From Arthrobacter sp. SLBN-112 (GTDB lineage Bacteria > Actinomycetota > Actinomycetes > Actinomycetales > Micrococcaceae), in assembly GCF_030944625.1 (NCBI RefSeq), contig NZ_JAUSXY010000001.1, positions 1,674,001-1,738,000 of the forward strand: a stretch of 64,000 nucleotides of DNA, in the 5' to 3' direction. Every line of letters starts with the position of its first letter. The stretch's first letter is position 1. The notes beneath the pieces are model-generated. The model ran no database searches and was not told where the DNA came from. It saw only the letters and a list, made by a program, of their open reading frames with translations. The position numbers and the translations under genes are program-made. Below are positions 33,856 through 43,768 of the stretch, piece by piece.

Positions 33856-36078
33856 TCAGTCCTGCTTCAGCCCTGCGCCTGGAAGCAGCACGGTGGCGCC
33901 CAGGGCGTCGGCGATGAACGCGTAGTCCCATGCCCGCTCGCGCCACTGCACGTAGCGGCCGGAGGCGCCGCCGTGGCCGCCGTCCATCTCGATCTTCATG
34001 ACGATCGGCTCGGAACCGGTGGTCTTGTTCCGCAGTTCCTGCACCCACTTGGCCGGCTCCACGTACAGGACCCGGGTGTCGTTGAAGGACGTCACGGCGG
34101 CGATCCTGGGGTAGGCCACCTCCCGCACATTCTCGTACGGGGAGTAGGACTTCATGTAGGCGTAGGCCTGGGGGTCCGTGATCGGGTTGCCCCATTCCTC
34201 CCACTCCAGGGCCGACAATGGCAGGTCCGGATCCAGGATGCTGGTGAGCGGATCCACAAATGGCACCTGCGCCACGATCGCCGCGTACTTCTCCGGCGCC
34301 ATGTTGGCCACGGCGCCCATCAGCAGGCCGCCGGCCGAACCACCCAAGGCCGCGATCCGGGCCGGATCCACCCAGCCGGAGTGTGCCAGCCAGTCCGTGG
34401 CGTCAATGAAATCGGTGAAGGTGTTCTTCTTGGTGAGCTTCTTGCCGTCCTCGTACCAGTGCCGGCCCAGTTCGCCACCGCCGCGGATGTGCGCGATCAC
34501 GAACACCACGCCCCGGTCCAGCAGCGACAACCGCGCGATGCCGAATCCCGGGTCCATGCTCATCTCGTAGGAGCCGTAGCCGTAGACCAGGCCGGCCGCC
34601 GTCGCATCCTGCCTGACGCTCTTGTGCCGCAGGACCGACAGCGGGATGCGCGTGCCGTCGCCGGCGGTGGCCCATTCCCGCGTGGCCACGTAATCGCTGC
34701 CGTCATAGCCGCCCAGCACCGGGCTTTCCTTGCGCAGCAGCAGTTCCCCGGCGGGCAATTCCGGGGCGGGGAGGACGAAGTCGTAGATGCGCGACGGCGT
34801 GAAGTAGGACGTGTAACCCAGCCGGATCACGGGGGCGTCGTAGTCAGAGCCGCCCACACCGGCGGTGTACAGCTCCTCATCAAAGGCCGGCTCCACGGGC
34901 GCCTGCTGCGCGGGCGTGCCCAGCCCGGGCAGCCCCATCACCTGGACGCGCTCGATGGTGTCCTTCCGGATGGAGACGATGAGGTGGGTGGAGGTGACGC
35001 CCGCGCCGTTGACGCGGACGTCGTCGGAATGTTCGACGACGGTCTGCCAGGCCTGTTCGGCCAGCGGCTTGTGCAGCTCGGCCGGGTCCGCCAGGGAGAC
35101 CATGGAGTTGATGGCGCCCCGGTTGTGGGTGAGCAGGATCTTTTCTTCACCGTCCAGCAGGAAGGGTTCTGCCTCGTAGAGGACGCGTTCGTCCCGCGAA
35201 ATGACGGTGCTGACCGTTGCGGTGGGGTCGTCGAAACGGAGCAGCCGGGTCTCGCTGTACTCCGAGCAACCGATGCCGAGCACCAGGTACCGCCGGTCCG
35301 CCGAGAGCTCGAAGCCCAGCCACATGGCGGGGTCGTCCTCCTGGTAAACCACGGTGTCGTCGGCCACGGGTGTGCCCAGGACGTGGGACTTCACCTGGTA
35401 GGGGCGCCAGGACTCGTCCACCACCGTGTAGAAGAGGCGGGTGCCGTCGGGGGAGAAGGAGACGCCGTAGAAGATGTTCTCGATGACGTCCGGCAGCAGC
35501 GCGCCGGTGCGGAGGTCCTTGATCCGGAGAATGAAGCGCTCATCGCCGGAGTTGTCCACCGCGTAGGCGTAGAGGTGGCCGTCGATGGTGACGGCGGTGC
35601 CGCCCACCGAGAAGAACGGCTGGCCCTCTGCCTCCACGTTGCCGTCGAGCAGGACTTCCTCGCCCGGGATGCCCACGCCGGCCTCCACGGCCGGCGGAGT
35701 CCAGTCGGCCACCTTGTCCCCGGTGTCCTGCGCCTTCACCCGGCAATGGATGCCATATTCCTTGCCCTCGGCCGAACGGCTGAAGTACCACCAGCCATCC
35801 TTCCGGTGCGGGACGGAAAGGTCGGTTTCCTGCGTGCGGCCCTTGATCTCCTGGAAAATGGCCTCGCGGAGCGGCTCCTGGTGGGCGGTGACCGCTTCCT
35901 GGTACTCGTTTTCGGCCCGCAGGTGCGCCACCACCTCCGGTGATTCCTTGTCCCTGAGCCACTCGTAGTTGTCCACGAAGGTCTCCCCGTGGTGGGTGCG
36001 TTCGGTGGGGATCTTCTTGGCAACCGGGGGCGCCGGGACGGCCGTGGGGGTGGAATCCTGCAGCGGGGTGGAGGTCAT
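33856..36078 (-). CDS. ptrB: Oligopeptidase B (S9A prolyl-oligopeptidase family)
   Basis: A 740-residue cytosolic peptidase cutting after basic residues in short peptides. The N-terminal HHGETFVDNYEWLRD and the beta-propeller lead to the C-terminal hydrolase with Ser581 (GGSAGGLLMG), Asp667 (FNDTRV) and His702 (DGGHGG), a complete triad. The YGSYEMSMDP segment is typical of PtrB rather than prolyl oligopeptidase. It diverges from the gene at 36228, with a 149-bp shared promoter region. Confidence 0.93.
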   Translation of the reverse strand: MTSTPLQDSTPTAVPAPPVAKKIPTERTHHGETFVDNYEWLRDKESPEVVAHLRAENEYQEAVTAHQEPLREAIFQEIKGRTQETDLSVPHRKDGWWYFSRSAEGKEYGIHCRVKAQDTGDKVADWTPPAVEAGVGIPGEEVLLDGNVEAEGQPFFSVGGTAVTIDGHLYAYAVDNSGDERFILRIKDLRTGALLPDVIENIFYGVSFSPDGTRLFYTVVDESWRPYQVKSHVLGTPVADDTVVYQEDDPAMWLGFELSADRRYLVLGIGCSEYSETRLLRFDDPTATVSTVISRDERVLYEAEPFLLDGEEKILLTHNRGAINSMVSLADPAELHKPLAEQAWQTVVEHSDDVRVNGAGVTSTHLIVSIRKDTIERVQVMGLPGLGTPAQQAPVEPAFDEELYTAGVGGSDYDAPVIRLGYTSYFTPSRIYDFVLPAPELPAGELLLRKESPVLGGYDGSDYVATREWATAGDGTRIPLSVLRHKSVRQDATAAGLVYGYGSYEMSMDPGFGIARLSLLDRGVVFVIAHIRGGGELGRHWYEDGKKLTKKNTFTDFIDATDWLAHSGWVDPARIAALGGSAGGLLMGAVANMAPEKYAAIVAQVPFVDPLTSILDPDLPLSALEWEEWGNPITDPQAYAYMKSYSPYENVREVAYPRIAAVTSFNDTRVLYVEPAKWVQELRNKTTGSEPIVMKIEMDGGHGGASGRYVQWRERAWDYAFIADALGATVLLPGAGLKQD

Positions 36079-36227
36079 GGATTCAATATATAGACCAGCC
36101 CCGGGAAGTCCGCAGGGCGTTCGCTACCGGGGGAGAGCGGGGCACCGCCCGTACGGGACGAAAGACTCTGGGCCGCCTGCGGTGGTTCCCCGCACGCTGG
36201 AGGGACCCCTGCAGGAAAGGCGACGCC

Positions 36228-36797
36228 ATGTCCTTTGAATCCGGTCCGGCTCCCCGGGCCAAATCCTGGCTGGCCGTGGCCAAATGCGTGGGCACGTCCG
36301 CCGCCATGCTGGCCCGCAGGCAAGTGCACCTGCCTGCGGAGAACGAGGGCCGGATGCTGCGGTTCGCGGACGGGAGCACTGCGCGGGTCTACCGGGAGAC
36401 CGCCGTCGCCCGCCAGCCGGCCGTGGAGCCCTGCGTACTGGTGGTCACCTTCACCCTGCGCGTGGTGCGTGGCCGGGCGCACAGGTTTTTCGAGGCCGAA
36501 AGCCTCCTGAACACCCCCCTGTTCGTGGGGTTCCCGGGGTTCGTCTCCAAGTTGTGGTGCGCCCACGATACGTTCGGGGCCTACCGGGGGTTGTATGAGT
36601 GGGATGGCGCCGAACGGGCGCGCAGTTACGCCGCCGCCCTCTGGCGGGTCCTGGAACTTGTCAGCGTCCCCGGTTCCATCAGCTACAAAGTCCTCCCCGG
36701 CCTGCGCCGGGATGAGGTCCTGGCCGACCCCGCCCGGATGCAAGCGGCGTCCCATCCGGAACACGCCTGGTGGCGGCTCCTTCCCGCCGGAGGATGA
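36228..36797 (+). CDS. Uncharacterised protein, possible YdhR/ABM-type alpha+beta barrel
   Basis: A 189-residue soluble protein, not firmly recognised. The middle part (VLVVTFTLRVVRG, then NTPLFVGFPGFVSKLWCAHDTFGAYRGLYEWDGAERARSYAAAL region) resembles the ferredoxin-like fold of YdhR/antibiotic-biosynthesis-monooxygenase proteins, where a substrate-pocket Trp/His precedes a GxYxGxYxW strand. The FAD monooxygenase gene 11 bp downstream supports a paired role, for example helping a hydroxylase or binding its product. GGAAAGGCG precedes the ATG. Confidence 0.6.
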   Translation: MSFESGPAPRAKSWLAVAKCVGTSAAMLARRQVHLPAENEGRMLRFADGSTARVYRETAVARQPAVEPCVLVVTFTLRVVRGRAHRFFEAESLLNTPLFVGFPGFVSKLWCAHDTFGAYRGLYEWDGAERARSYAAALWRVLELVSVPGSISYKVLPGLRRDEVLADPARMQAASHPEHAWWRLLPAGG

Positions 36798-36807
36798 CCA
36801 GGCCGGC

Positions 36808-38404
36808 ATGGCACATGGACAAGGGCCGACGCCGTACACCGACGTCTTAGTGGTCGGCGCGGGTCCCGCCGGGCTCGCCACGGCCCTCCAGGCACATGCG
36901 CATGGCGCCTCGGTCCGGGTGGTGGACCGCCGCCCGCTTCGTGTCCGCCCGTCCCGGGCGATGATGCTCCATGCCCGCGCACTGGAAGGGCTGCGGCCTC
37001 TGGGAGTCACCGGAGAGCTGCTCCGCCGCGCCGACACTACCCCGGACGCGCGCATCCACCTGGGCCGGCGCGTAGTCGAAGCCCGGCTGGGCCACGCGGA
37101 CCTCCCGGACACCGCCTTCCCGCACCTGACGCTGGTCCGGCAGGCCGACGTCGAGGACGTGCTGTGGCAGTCGCTCCAGGCGCGCGGCGTGCCGGTGGAC
37201 TGGGGCGTGGAATTCCGCGGGCTCGGGCGCGGCGGCTTGGAACCCGGAAACGGCGTGGTCCGGGCGGAGCTTTGCCGGGCCGACGGCGGCCAGGAAGAGC
37301 ACGTTTCCCGGTTCCTGGCCGGCTGTGATGGGCAGTCGAGCACTGTCCGCGGCGTCACGGGCGCCCGATGGGAGGGCGGTCCCTACCGGGTGGAGGCTGT
37401 CCTGGCCGACCTGGAACTTGAGGGGACCCTGGACCCGGGGATGCTGCACGTCGCCGTGGGCAGTGCCGGGCTGGCCTTCGTTTTCGCCCTGGGGGAGGGG
37501 GCAACCTGGCGGATGCTGGCCACCCGGGCCCGCCAACCCGCCATCCGATGCCTCGTTCGGCCAGTTGGGGCCGGCCGTCCCGCCGGACGAGGTGGCACGC
37601 CTGGTCCGGGAGTCCGGCCTGGGCGCCGCTGTCCGGGACGTCCGTTGGTCGGCGCAGGTCCCGCTTCAACACCGCATCGCCAGTACCTTTGGCGGCGACC
37701 CCGTCTTCCTGGCGGGCGACGCCGCGCACGCCCATTCTCCCGCCGGCGGCCAGGGTATGAACAACGGCATCCTCGATGCCCTCAACCTCGGCTGGAAGCT
37801 CGGCTTCGCCTCGACGGCCGGTGGCCCCGTCCCGGATTTGCTCAGCACGTATGGCCAGGAGCGCCGGCTCGCGGCCAGGCGGGTACTTGCCCTGACTCAC
37901 GTCATCTTTTTTGGCGAGGCCTCGCCACACCCTGCCGCCCGGCTGGCCCGGAACCTCCTGCCCGCGGTCGCGCCGGTCCTGCCGTTGCTGCTGCGCCGGC
38001 AGTGGCTCACGTCCAAGGGCATCAGACTGCTGGCCCAGCCGTTCGTGCGGTACCGGAGCAGTGCCATCTCCCGCGATGGAACGCCCCGGTCCGGGCGGTG
38101 GCCACGACCCGGCGAACGGCTGCCCGACGCACCGGCCTCGGTGGAGGGGCGGGTGGTGCGCCTGCATGATCTGACCGCCGTGCCGGGGGTCCACATTTTG
38201 CTGGAGCGCGACGCCGACAGGGACGCCTTCGGTGCCGGCCTGGCGCTGCCGGGACACAGCCCCCTGATCCATGTCCACCGGCTCACCAGCCATCCGGGCC
38301 GGGGCGTGGTTGCCGTGCGCCCGGACGGGTATATCGGCTTCCGCTGCGGGGAGGCGGACCCGGGCCAGGTGGGGGACTGGCTGCGGCTGGTAGGTGGTTG
38401 CTGA
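36808..38404 (+). pseudogene. FAD-dependent aromatic-type monooxygenase, frameshifted
   Basis: A phenol-hydroxylase-like (PheA/TfdB, PF01494) flavoprotein of about 530 residues in two frames. Part one has the FAD motif VVGAGPAGLATALQAHAHGA, the FLAGCDGQSSTVR (GD-like) motif and substrate domain. Part two has the second FAD motif, VFLAGDAAHAHSPAGGQGMNNGI, and a thioredoxin-like C-terminus. Deleting one C from CCC at 37537-37539 restores a continuous protein through RQPPSDASFGQLG. It is likely an aromatic or polyketide hydroxylase; substrate unknown. Confidence 0.82.
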
Positions 38405-38467
38405 CGGGCCGCAGGGGTATTCTGTTCAGTTCAAGGCACATCCGCCCAGCCTGAGAGGGGAAGTTCC

Positions 38468-38665
38468 ATGACCATCCCGCCAGTGCACGAACCTGAGCCG
38501 TTTCCGCCCGAACCCGGACCGGAGCCCACGTCCCCGGATCCCACCCAGCCCCGTCCGCCGGGGCCGCCGTCGCCGAATCCGTTCCCCGCGCCGCCTGCGC
38601 CCGGACCGCTGCCCGTCCCCGATCCGGGCCCGGCGCCGCTCCGGCCGGACCCCACCAGGGACTGA
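38468..38665 (+). CDS. Proline-rich small protein
   Basis: A 65-residue peptide of about half proline with Glu and Pro-x-Pro repeats (EPFPPEPGPEPTSPDP) and no hydrophobic segment. GAGGGGAAG lies seven bases before the ATG, which is the main reason to accept it. It could be an extended polyproline linker-like protein; no family is recognised and a chance open frame in GC-rich DNA remains possible. Confidence 0.5.
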   Translation: MTIPPVHEPEPFPPEPGPEPTSPDPTQPRPPGPPSPNPFPAPPAPGPLPVPDPGPAPLRPDPTRD

Positions 38666-38719
38666 CCGCCACAGCGCCAGACAGCGCATCGGCGGCTGAG
38701 GCCCGTACTTCCAGACATG

Positions 38720-38747
38720 ATGGCTCCCGGCTTCGGCCGGGGGCCAT
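38720..38747. terminator. UUCG-tetraloop hairpin
   Basis: ATGGCTCCCGGC pairs with GCCGGGGGCCAT (one G-T pair) around a TTCG tetraloop. It lies between the proline-rich gene and the convergent nnrD, fitting a bidirectional terminator. Confidence 0.75.
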
Positions 38748-38774
38748 CCGCGTCTCCGGCATCCTGCGCGGACG

Positions 38775-39707
38775 TCAGGTGCCCAGTTCCAGCATCAAGG
38801 CAGGCATCTCATCGGCGAGTTCGCGGGCCAGGAACCCCAGCGGGCCCAGCCTGCTGGCCAACCGGTCCGCGGCGGCGGCATGCAGGTGCGTGCCCCAGCA
38901 CGCGGCCTGCGCGCCGGTGGTTCCCCTCGCCCGGAGCCCGGCGATGGCTCCGGCCAACACATCACCGCTGCCGGAGGTGCCCAGGCCGCCGTAGCCCGTG
39001 GTGATCTTCCACAAGCCCGGCTCATCCGCGTTCATCCCGGGCGGCTGCGTGATCACGCCCTGGCAGCTGACCACGGCATCGAACCTGGCCGAGATTTCGG
39101 CCAGGTCCTTTTCGAGGTTGTCGACGTTCCGCCCCAGCAAAATCCCGGCTTCCGTGGGGTTCGGTGTGAGGATGAGCCTGCCCCGCCACGGTTCCAATTG
39201 GTCCTCAAGCGGCACCAGCGCGCCCAGCGCAAAGGCATCAAGGACGACGGCGGCGCCCCCGTCCGGTCCACCGTCACTGCGGCCCTCGCGTTTGAGCAGA
39301 GCCGCCAGCAATTCACCCGTGAGGTCCAGGTCATCAAGGCCGGGCCCCACCAGGATGGTGTCCGCCCGGTCCAAGTCGGAGGAGATGCGTTCCAGTTCGG
39401 GCTTGACCGAGCCTGCCGGAGTCTCCGGCAGGCCCACCGTTCCGCATTCGGGTAGTGCCACGCCCAGTTGGACGGCCACCGACTCGGCAACGGCCAGCGT
39501 GAGCTTTCCGGCGCCGGCACGCAGGGCGGAGAGCCCCGCCAGCAGTGCTGCGCCGGGGGTGGCCCGGGCGCCGCCGATCACCAGCACCGACCCGCGGGAG
39601 TATTTGTCGGCGCCGGGTGCCGGCAGCGGCCATTCGCGCAGGAGCGAAGGCGTGACCAGGGTGGTGCCGGCGGCGTCACTGGGGCCGGACACTGGTGTCT
39701 CCCGCAT
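38775..39707 (-). CDS. nnrD: ADP-dependent NAD(P)H-hydrate dehydratase
   Basis: A 310-residue ribokinase-fold repair enzyme that turns hydrated NAD(P)H back to NAD(P)H. Conserved blocks: KYSRGSVLVIGGA, DTILVGPGL, LTPNPTEAGILLG and the catalytic GLGTSGSGDVLAGAIAGL with its Asp. Unlike fused YjeF proteins it lacks the N-terminal epimerase domain (NnrE), which is expected elsewhere. The ATG at 39707 gives a 32-bp overlap with the upstream phosphatase gene; the frame extends further but without support. Confidence 0.9.
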   Translation of the reverse strand: MRETPVSGPSDAAGTTLVTPSLLREWPLPAPGADKYSRGSVLVIGGARATPGAALLAGLSALRAGAGKLTLAVAESVAVQLGVALPECGTVGLPETPAGSVKPELERISSDLDRADTILVGPGLDDLDLTGELLAALLKREGRSDGGPDGGAAVVLDAFALGALVPLEDQLEPWRGRLILTPNPTEAGILLGRNVDNLEKDLAEISARFDAVVSCQGVITQPPGMNADEPGLWKITTGYGGLGTSGSGDVLAGAIAGLRARGTTGAQAACWGTHLHAAAADRLASRLGPLGFLARELADEMPALMLELGT

Positions 39708-40497
39708 GCTCGGTAACTGCGACGCCCTGCTCGGCCAGGTGGTCGGCCACATTGAAGCTTTCCAGGGTCCAGGGCCCCTCGCCGGAGGGGCGCACGAACC
39801 GGGTTACCGAGGCGTTGAGGATGGCTTGGGTGGCCGCAAGGTCCAGCAGTTCCTTCTCGCTGAGTCCTTCCAGCACGTACCGGAACAGCATGATCACGGC
39901 GTCGTGGCACACCAGCATGACCCGGTGGCCCGTGCCCAGGCCATTCAGCTCTGCCAGGACTGACCGCAGCCGGAGCGCCACGTCCGCCCAGGATTCCCCT
40001 CCCGGCGGCCGGTAATACAGTTTGCCTAGCCAGTCCCGCCGTTCGGCTTCGCCGGGGTAGCGGTTCTCCACGCCCAGCCGGGTGAGCCTGTCCAGGATGC
40101 CCAGTTCGCGGTCCCGGAGCCGCTCATCCGTGCGCACCTGCAGCGGCCAGCCCGCTGTTTCCACGGCGATTTCAGCTGTTTGCCGTGCGCGCGCATACGG
40201 TGAGGAGACCACGGCATCGGGACGGAGCTCCGCCGCGATCCGGGCCAGCGCAATACCCAGCGCCTTGGCCTGGTCCCTGCCGGTGCCGGAGAGGTTCACA
40301 TCGGCATCGCGCGCGGGAACATCGATGACCTCCACTCCAGCGTCATGCGCCTCGGTGGCGGCAACGTTGCCTTCGCTCTCACCGTGCCTGATCAGGAGCA
40401 GCTCCACAGCTCCGGCTGCCCGGACGGCCGCTGTCAGACCGTCGTCGCCGGACGAACTTTCGTCCGAAAAACCCGTATTCGAAGAATCGCCCTTCAA
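39676..40497 (-). CDS. Histidine phosphatase (phosphoglycerate-mutase-like)
   Basis: A 273-residue branch-1 histidine phosphatase: the catalytic LLIRHGESEGN near residue 35, SSPYARARQTAEIA, the acid RDRELGILDRL and the second histidine in MLVCHDAVI. It could be a phosphoglycerate mutase or a broad phosphomonoesterase; the pattern does not decide. The first start is TTG 40497; the 30 residues before the fold are Ser/Asp-rich, so a later start is possible. It overlaps nnrD. Confidence 0.82.
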   Translation of the reverse strand: MKGDSSNTGFSDESSSGDDGLTAAVRAAGAVELLLIRHGESEGNVAATEAHDAGVEVIDVPARDADVNLSGTGRDQAKALGIALARIAAELRPDAVVSSPYARARQTAEIAVETAGWPLQVRTDERLRDRELGILDRLTRLGVENRYPGEAERRDWLGKLYYRPPGGESWADVALRLRSVLAELNGLGTGHRVMLVCHDAVIMLFRYVLEGLSEKELLDLAATQAILNASVTRFVRPSGEGPWTLESFNVADHLAEQGVAVTEHAGDTSVRPQ

Positions 40498-40609
40498 GGA
40501 ACCACCCCGTCCATTTGCCGCGCCGGATGCACACTATCTGCGGCGTACCCACGGGGCGGCGGAAAATAACGGACGACGGCGGGCACGCACCTTGGCGGGC
40601 CGGTGGAAC

Positions 40610-42307
40610 CTACCGCTGGGGTGTGAGCACCTTGGAGAACACCGTGGCGCCGTTCGCGTTCCGGAGGCTTACGGTGAAGCTGTTGTCCTCACCCAGTTGG
40701 ACGTGGCCGAAGAACTGGTTTTCGCCGTCGCGCGGGGACTCCCCGGCGAAGCGGCCTGACTTGGAAAACACCACTTCCGGCCCAAAGGTGCCGTCCATGG
40801 CGTTGGGGCCGAACGAGCCTGCCGCGATGGGGCCGGCCACGAACTCCCAGAAAGGGTCGAAGTCCGTGAACGCCGCCCGTTCGGGGGAGTAGTGGTGGGC
40901 GGCGCAGTAGTGCACGTCGGCGGTCAGCCACACGGTGTTCTTCACGCCATTGCGCTTGAAGGCGCTGAACACTCCGGCCAGCTCAAGCTCACGGCCCAAG
41001 GGGGCGCCGGGGTCGCGGTTGGAGACGCTTTCTTCGTTCACGGGGCCGTCCGGGACCACGACGCCCAGGGGCAGGTCGTTGGCGATGACCTTCCACGTTG
41101 CCTTGGATTTGGACACCTCGCTGATGAGCCAGTCCACCTGCTCCTGGCCCAGGATGGACGTGGTGTAGGGCTCTTTTCCGTCCGTGTTGGGGGACTTGTA
41201 GGTGCGCATGTCCAGGCAGAAGATATCCAGCTGCGGCCCGCGGGAGATCTTCCGGTAGATGCGGGCCGGCTGGTAGGTCCCGGCGTCGTCGAACGTGCCG
41301 GGCCGCCACAGGGCGGAGCTGTCCGCGATGGGCATGTTTTCCTGCCAGGCCTGGCGGCCGCGGGCGGCGAGGGTGTTGACGTCCCGCACGGTGTAGCGGG
41401 AATCATCCAGGATCTGGCCGGGGTACCAGTTGTTGTGGGTCTCGTGGTCATCCCACTGGGCGATGACCGGGACGTCAGCGAACAGGGCGCGCATGTTGGC
41501 GTCCATCGAGTTGTAGCGGTGCCGGCCGCGGAACTCGGTCAGCGTTTCGGCCACCTTGGACACTTCCTCGGTCACCAGGTTCTTCCACACCTGGCCGTCC
41601 TTTTCGGTGACGGTCTCCACAATGGGGCCATCTGCGTAGATGGTGTCGCCGGAGTGGATGAAGAAGTCCGGCCGGGTCTGGTGCATGGCCAGGTAGCCGC
41701 GCATCCCGCCGATCTCCTCGTTGATGCCCCATCCCTGGCCGGCGGTATCGCCGGTCCACACAAAGCTCTGCGCGGACGACGCCGGGACGTCGCCGCCGGT
41801 GCCCGTGCCACCGGTGCGGCCCTTGCCGTTGACCGTCCCGGTGTCGGGGGCCGTGCGGAAACTGCCGCTCACCGTCTCACCGGCCGCGCCGCCGTCGTCC
41901 TCGAAGCTGATCTCCAGGGCGAAGCGGGTGTTGGACGGCAGGTTGCCGGCATGGATCTTGGCGGTGAAGTCTGAGGCCTGGGTGGCGCGGGGGCCGCGGA
42001 GCACCCGCTCAAAGGCGCCGCGCCCGCGCAGGACCTGGCCGGCGTCGTCCACCGCCCGCAGAACCGCCGTCATCCGGCCGGCCCCCGAGGCGCGGGACCA
42101 CAGGACGGCCGAATCGGAGGTGACGTCCCCGGTGGCGATGCCGCTGGGCAGGGTGAGGCGGTTGCGGACCAGCGCGACGCCGGCGGAAGACTGGCCGGGC
42201 GCCGCTGCCTGGGCGGCGGCGGCGGGGACGGACGCGAGCGCGGCGGCCAGGACCGAGCCTTTGACGACGGTGCGGCGGGAAACGGAGGCGGGGAAGTTCT
42301 CAGTCAT
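40610..42307 (-). CDS. phoD: Alkaline phosphatase D, Tat-exported
   Basis: A 565-residue secreted phosphatase/phosphodiesterase. The twin-arginine signal SRRTVVKG with an Ala-rich h-region is at residues 9-35. A fibronectin-like N-terminal domain precedes the PhoD catalytic domain with metal-site motifs WTGDTAGQGWG, HSGDTIYADGP, AQWDDHETHNNW and the late WLTADVHYCAAH. PhoD binds Ca and Fe and frees phosphate from organic esters outside the cell. No Pho box was recognised. Confidence 0.93.
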   Translation of the reverse strand: MTENFPASVSRRTVVKGSVLAAALASVPAAAAQAAAPGQSSAGVALVRNRLTLPSGIATGDVTSDSAVLWSRASGAGRMTAVLRAVDDAGQVLRGRGAFERVLRGPRATQASDFTAKIHAGNLPSNTRFALEISFEDDGGAAGETVSGSFRTAPDTGTVNGKGRTGGTGTGGDVPASSAQSFVWTGDTAGQGWGINEEIGGMRGYLAMHQTRPDFFIHSGDTIYADGPIVETVTEKDGQVWKNLVTEEVSKVAETLTEFRGRHRYNSMDANMRALFADVPVIAQWDDHETHNNWYPGQILDDSRYTVRDVNTLAARGRQAWQENMPIADSSALWRPGTFDDAGTYQPARIYRKISRGPQLDIFCLDMRTYKSPNTDGKEPYTTSILGQEQVDWLISEVSKSKATWKVIANDLPLGVVVPDGPVNEESVSNRDPGAPLGRELELAGVFSAFKRNGVKNTVWLTADVHYCAAHHYSPERAAFTDFDPFWEFVAGPIAAGSFGPNAMDGTFGPEVVFSKSGRFAGESPRDGENQFFGHVQLGEDNSFTVSLRNANGATVFSKVLTPQR

Positions 42308-42530
42308 GATGCAAGGTTTTCCCGGGCGGACGCACAGACTTTGTCCTGCCGGTGAACCCGGGGTGAGACGGTGCTGAACAGGCGGTGGTGGGGACGGCCG
42401 CTATCGCGTTGGCGACGCGCAAAGTACTCTGCGACACCTGCTGGCACCGACGCACCCCACATGTGGTCGCCTCAGGGAATATGCGCGTCGGCGATGACTT
42501 TGAACATCGCTGCTGCGGCTGCCTGACCGG

Positions 42531-43643
42531 TTACGGGACCGCGAAGTCGGCGATCCTGCCCTCCCGCAGCGCCGCGCCCACCGCCGCGATGCCCCCATAA
42601 TCAGGGAACACCACCGACTGGCCAGCCACCATGCCGGTTCCCGCGGTGGGCAGGGTCATGGTGCCGATGGCGTTCACGTCCAGGTTCCGCAAGCTGTAGG
42701 CCAGGATGGCGGCCTGGACGGGATCGAACCCTTTGTCCACCGTGAGGCAGCAGCCGGCAAAGTCCACGAGCGACCGGACCGCGTTCACGTCATTCAGGGC
42801 GCCGCCGCCGGTGAGCCGGGCCAGGATGGCACGCAGCATGGTCCGCTGGTTCTGCACCCGCTGGAAGTCGCCATCAGTGAAGGCGTAGCGCTCGCGGCTG
42901 AACTCCAGGGCCGCCTGCCCGTCAAGATGGTTGATGCCCTGGCTGAACGCGTGCTGGGTTTCGATGGTGGACTGGAAGGCGAAGGGGACGTTGACGTCGA
43001 TGCCGCCCAGCCCGTCCGTGAGCGCCCGGAAGCCGTTGAAATCGAGCATCAGCGTGTGGTCGATGGTGATGCCCAACAGTTGCTGCACGGTCTGGGTGGT
43101 CAGATCGATACCGCCGTATTCCAGGGCCGCGTTGATCTTGGAGCCGCCCACGCCGGGGACGTCCACCCACGTGTCGCGCATGATCGAAATGACATAGAGC
43201 GTGTGGCGGTCCGCGGGCACATGGACCACCATCAACGAGTCCGAGCGCTGGTCCGACGGCTCACCGGTTTGTGCGGTGTGGTCTGCTTCGTTCCGGGCAA
43301 TCCCCCGGCTGTCGCTGCCGATGATGAGGACGTTCATTTCCGCTGCCGGGAGGTCCGGAATCGGCTGCGGCGGGGGCGGGGGAGCGGGCGCCGGCGGGGG
43401 TGTCGGGGACGGCGTGGGCGTGGGCGTTTCGCTCGGCGACTGGGTTTGCGTGGCTGCGGGGGCGGATTCCTTGCCCGCGCGGTTGAGGCTGAACACCGCG
43501 ATCCCCGCGGCCGCCACCAGCACCAGGGCCAGCAGGGCGGCGATCCAGCGGTGGCGTCCCAGGGCCACAATCCAGGCCGGCCGGTGGGAAGCGGATGGGC
43601 CGGTGGGGGGACCGGCGGGTCCTGCTGGATCAGGCGTGCTCAT
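42531..43643 (-). CDS. LytR-CpsA-Psr (LCP) family cell-wall glycopolymer ligase
   Basis: A 370-residue membrane-anchored protein. A cytosolic Pro-rich start, one membrane helix near residues 30-55 and a long Pro/Thr-rich linker lead to the LCP domain: MNVLIIGSDSRG, SDSLMVVHVPADR, VISIMRDTWVDVPG, KINAALEYGG and the Arg cluster SRERYAFTDGDFQRVQNQR. LCP enzymes transfer polyprenyl-linked glycopolymers to peptidoglycan. ATG 43643 has GGAGG seven bases upstream. The tyrosine phosphatase gene next to it is a common partner of exopolysaccharide genes. Confidence 0.93.
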   Translation of the reverse strand: MSTPDPAGPAGPPTGPSASHRPAWIVALGRHRWIAALLALVLVAAAGIAVFSLNRAGKESAPAATQTQSPSETPTPTPSPTPPPAPAPPPPPQPIPDLPAAEMNVLIIGSDSRGIARNEADHTAQTGEPSDQRSDSLMVVHVPADRHTLYVISIMRDTWVDVPGVGGSKINAALEYGGIDLTTQTVQQLLGITIDHTLMLDFNGFRALTDGLGGIDVNVPFAFQSTIETQHAFSQGINHLDGQAALEFSRERYAFTDGDFQRVQNQRTMLRAILARLTGGGALNDVNAVRSLVDFAGCCLTVDKGFDPVQAAILAYSLRNLDVNAIGTMTLPTAGTGMVAGQSVVFPDYGGIAAVGAALREGRIADFAVP

Positions 43644-43768
43644 GCGGTGCCTCCACCTCATCGTGTTGCGGGTGGGATCAGTGTCCGCCAGTGATGCCCC
43701 TGTTGGCTACAGGCTTGTCCAAACTGTCACCTGCGGCGTGCCGCCAGGCCGCCGGGGACGCGGATTCG

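Noticed and set aside
42308..42530. A small gene between phoD and the LCP gene
   Set aside because: The only open frame (42385-42600, plus strand) lacks a ribosome site and overlaps the LCP gene end; nothing else was seen.
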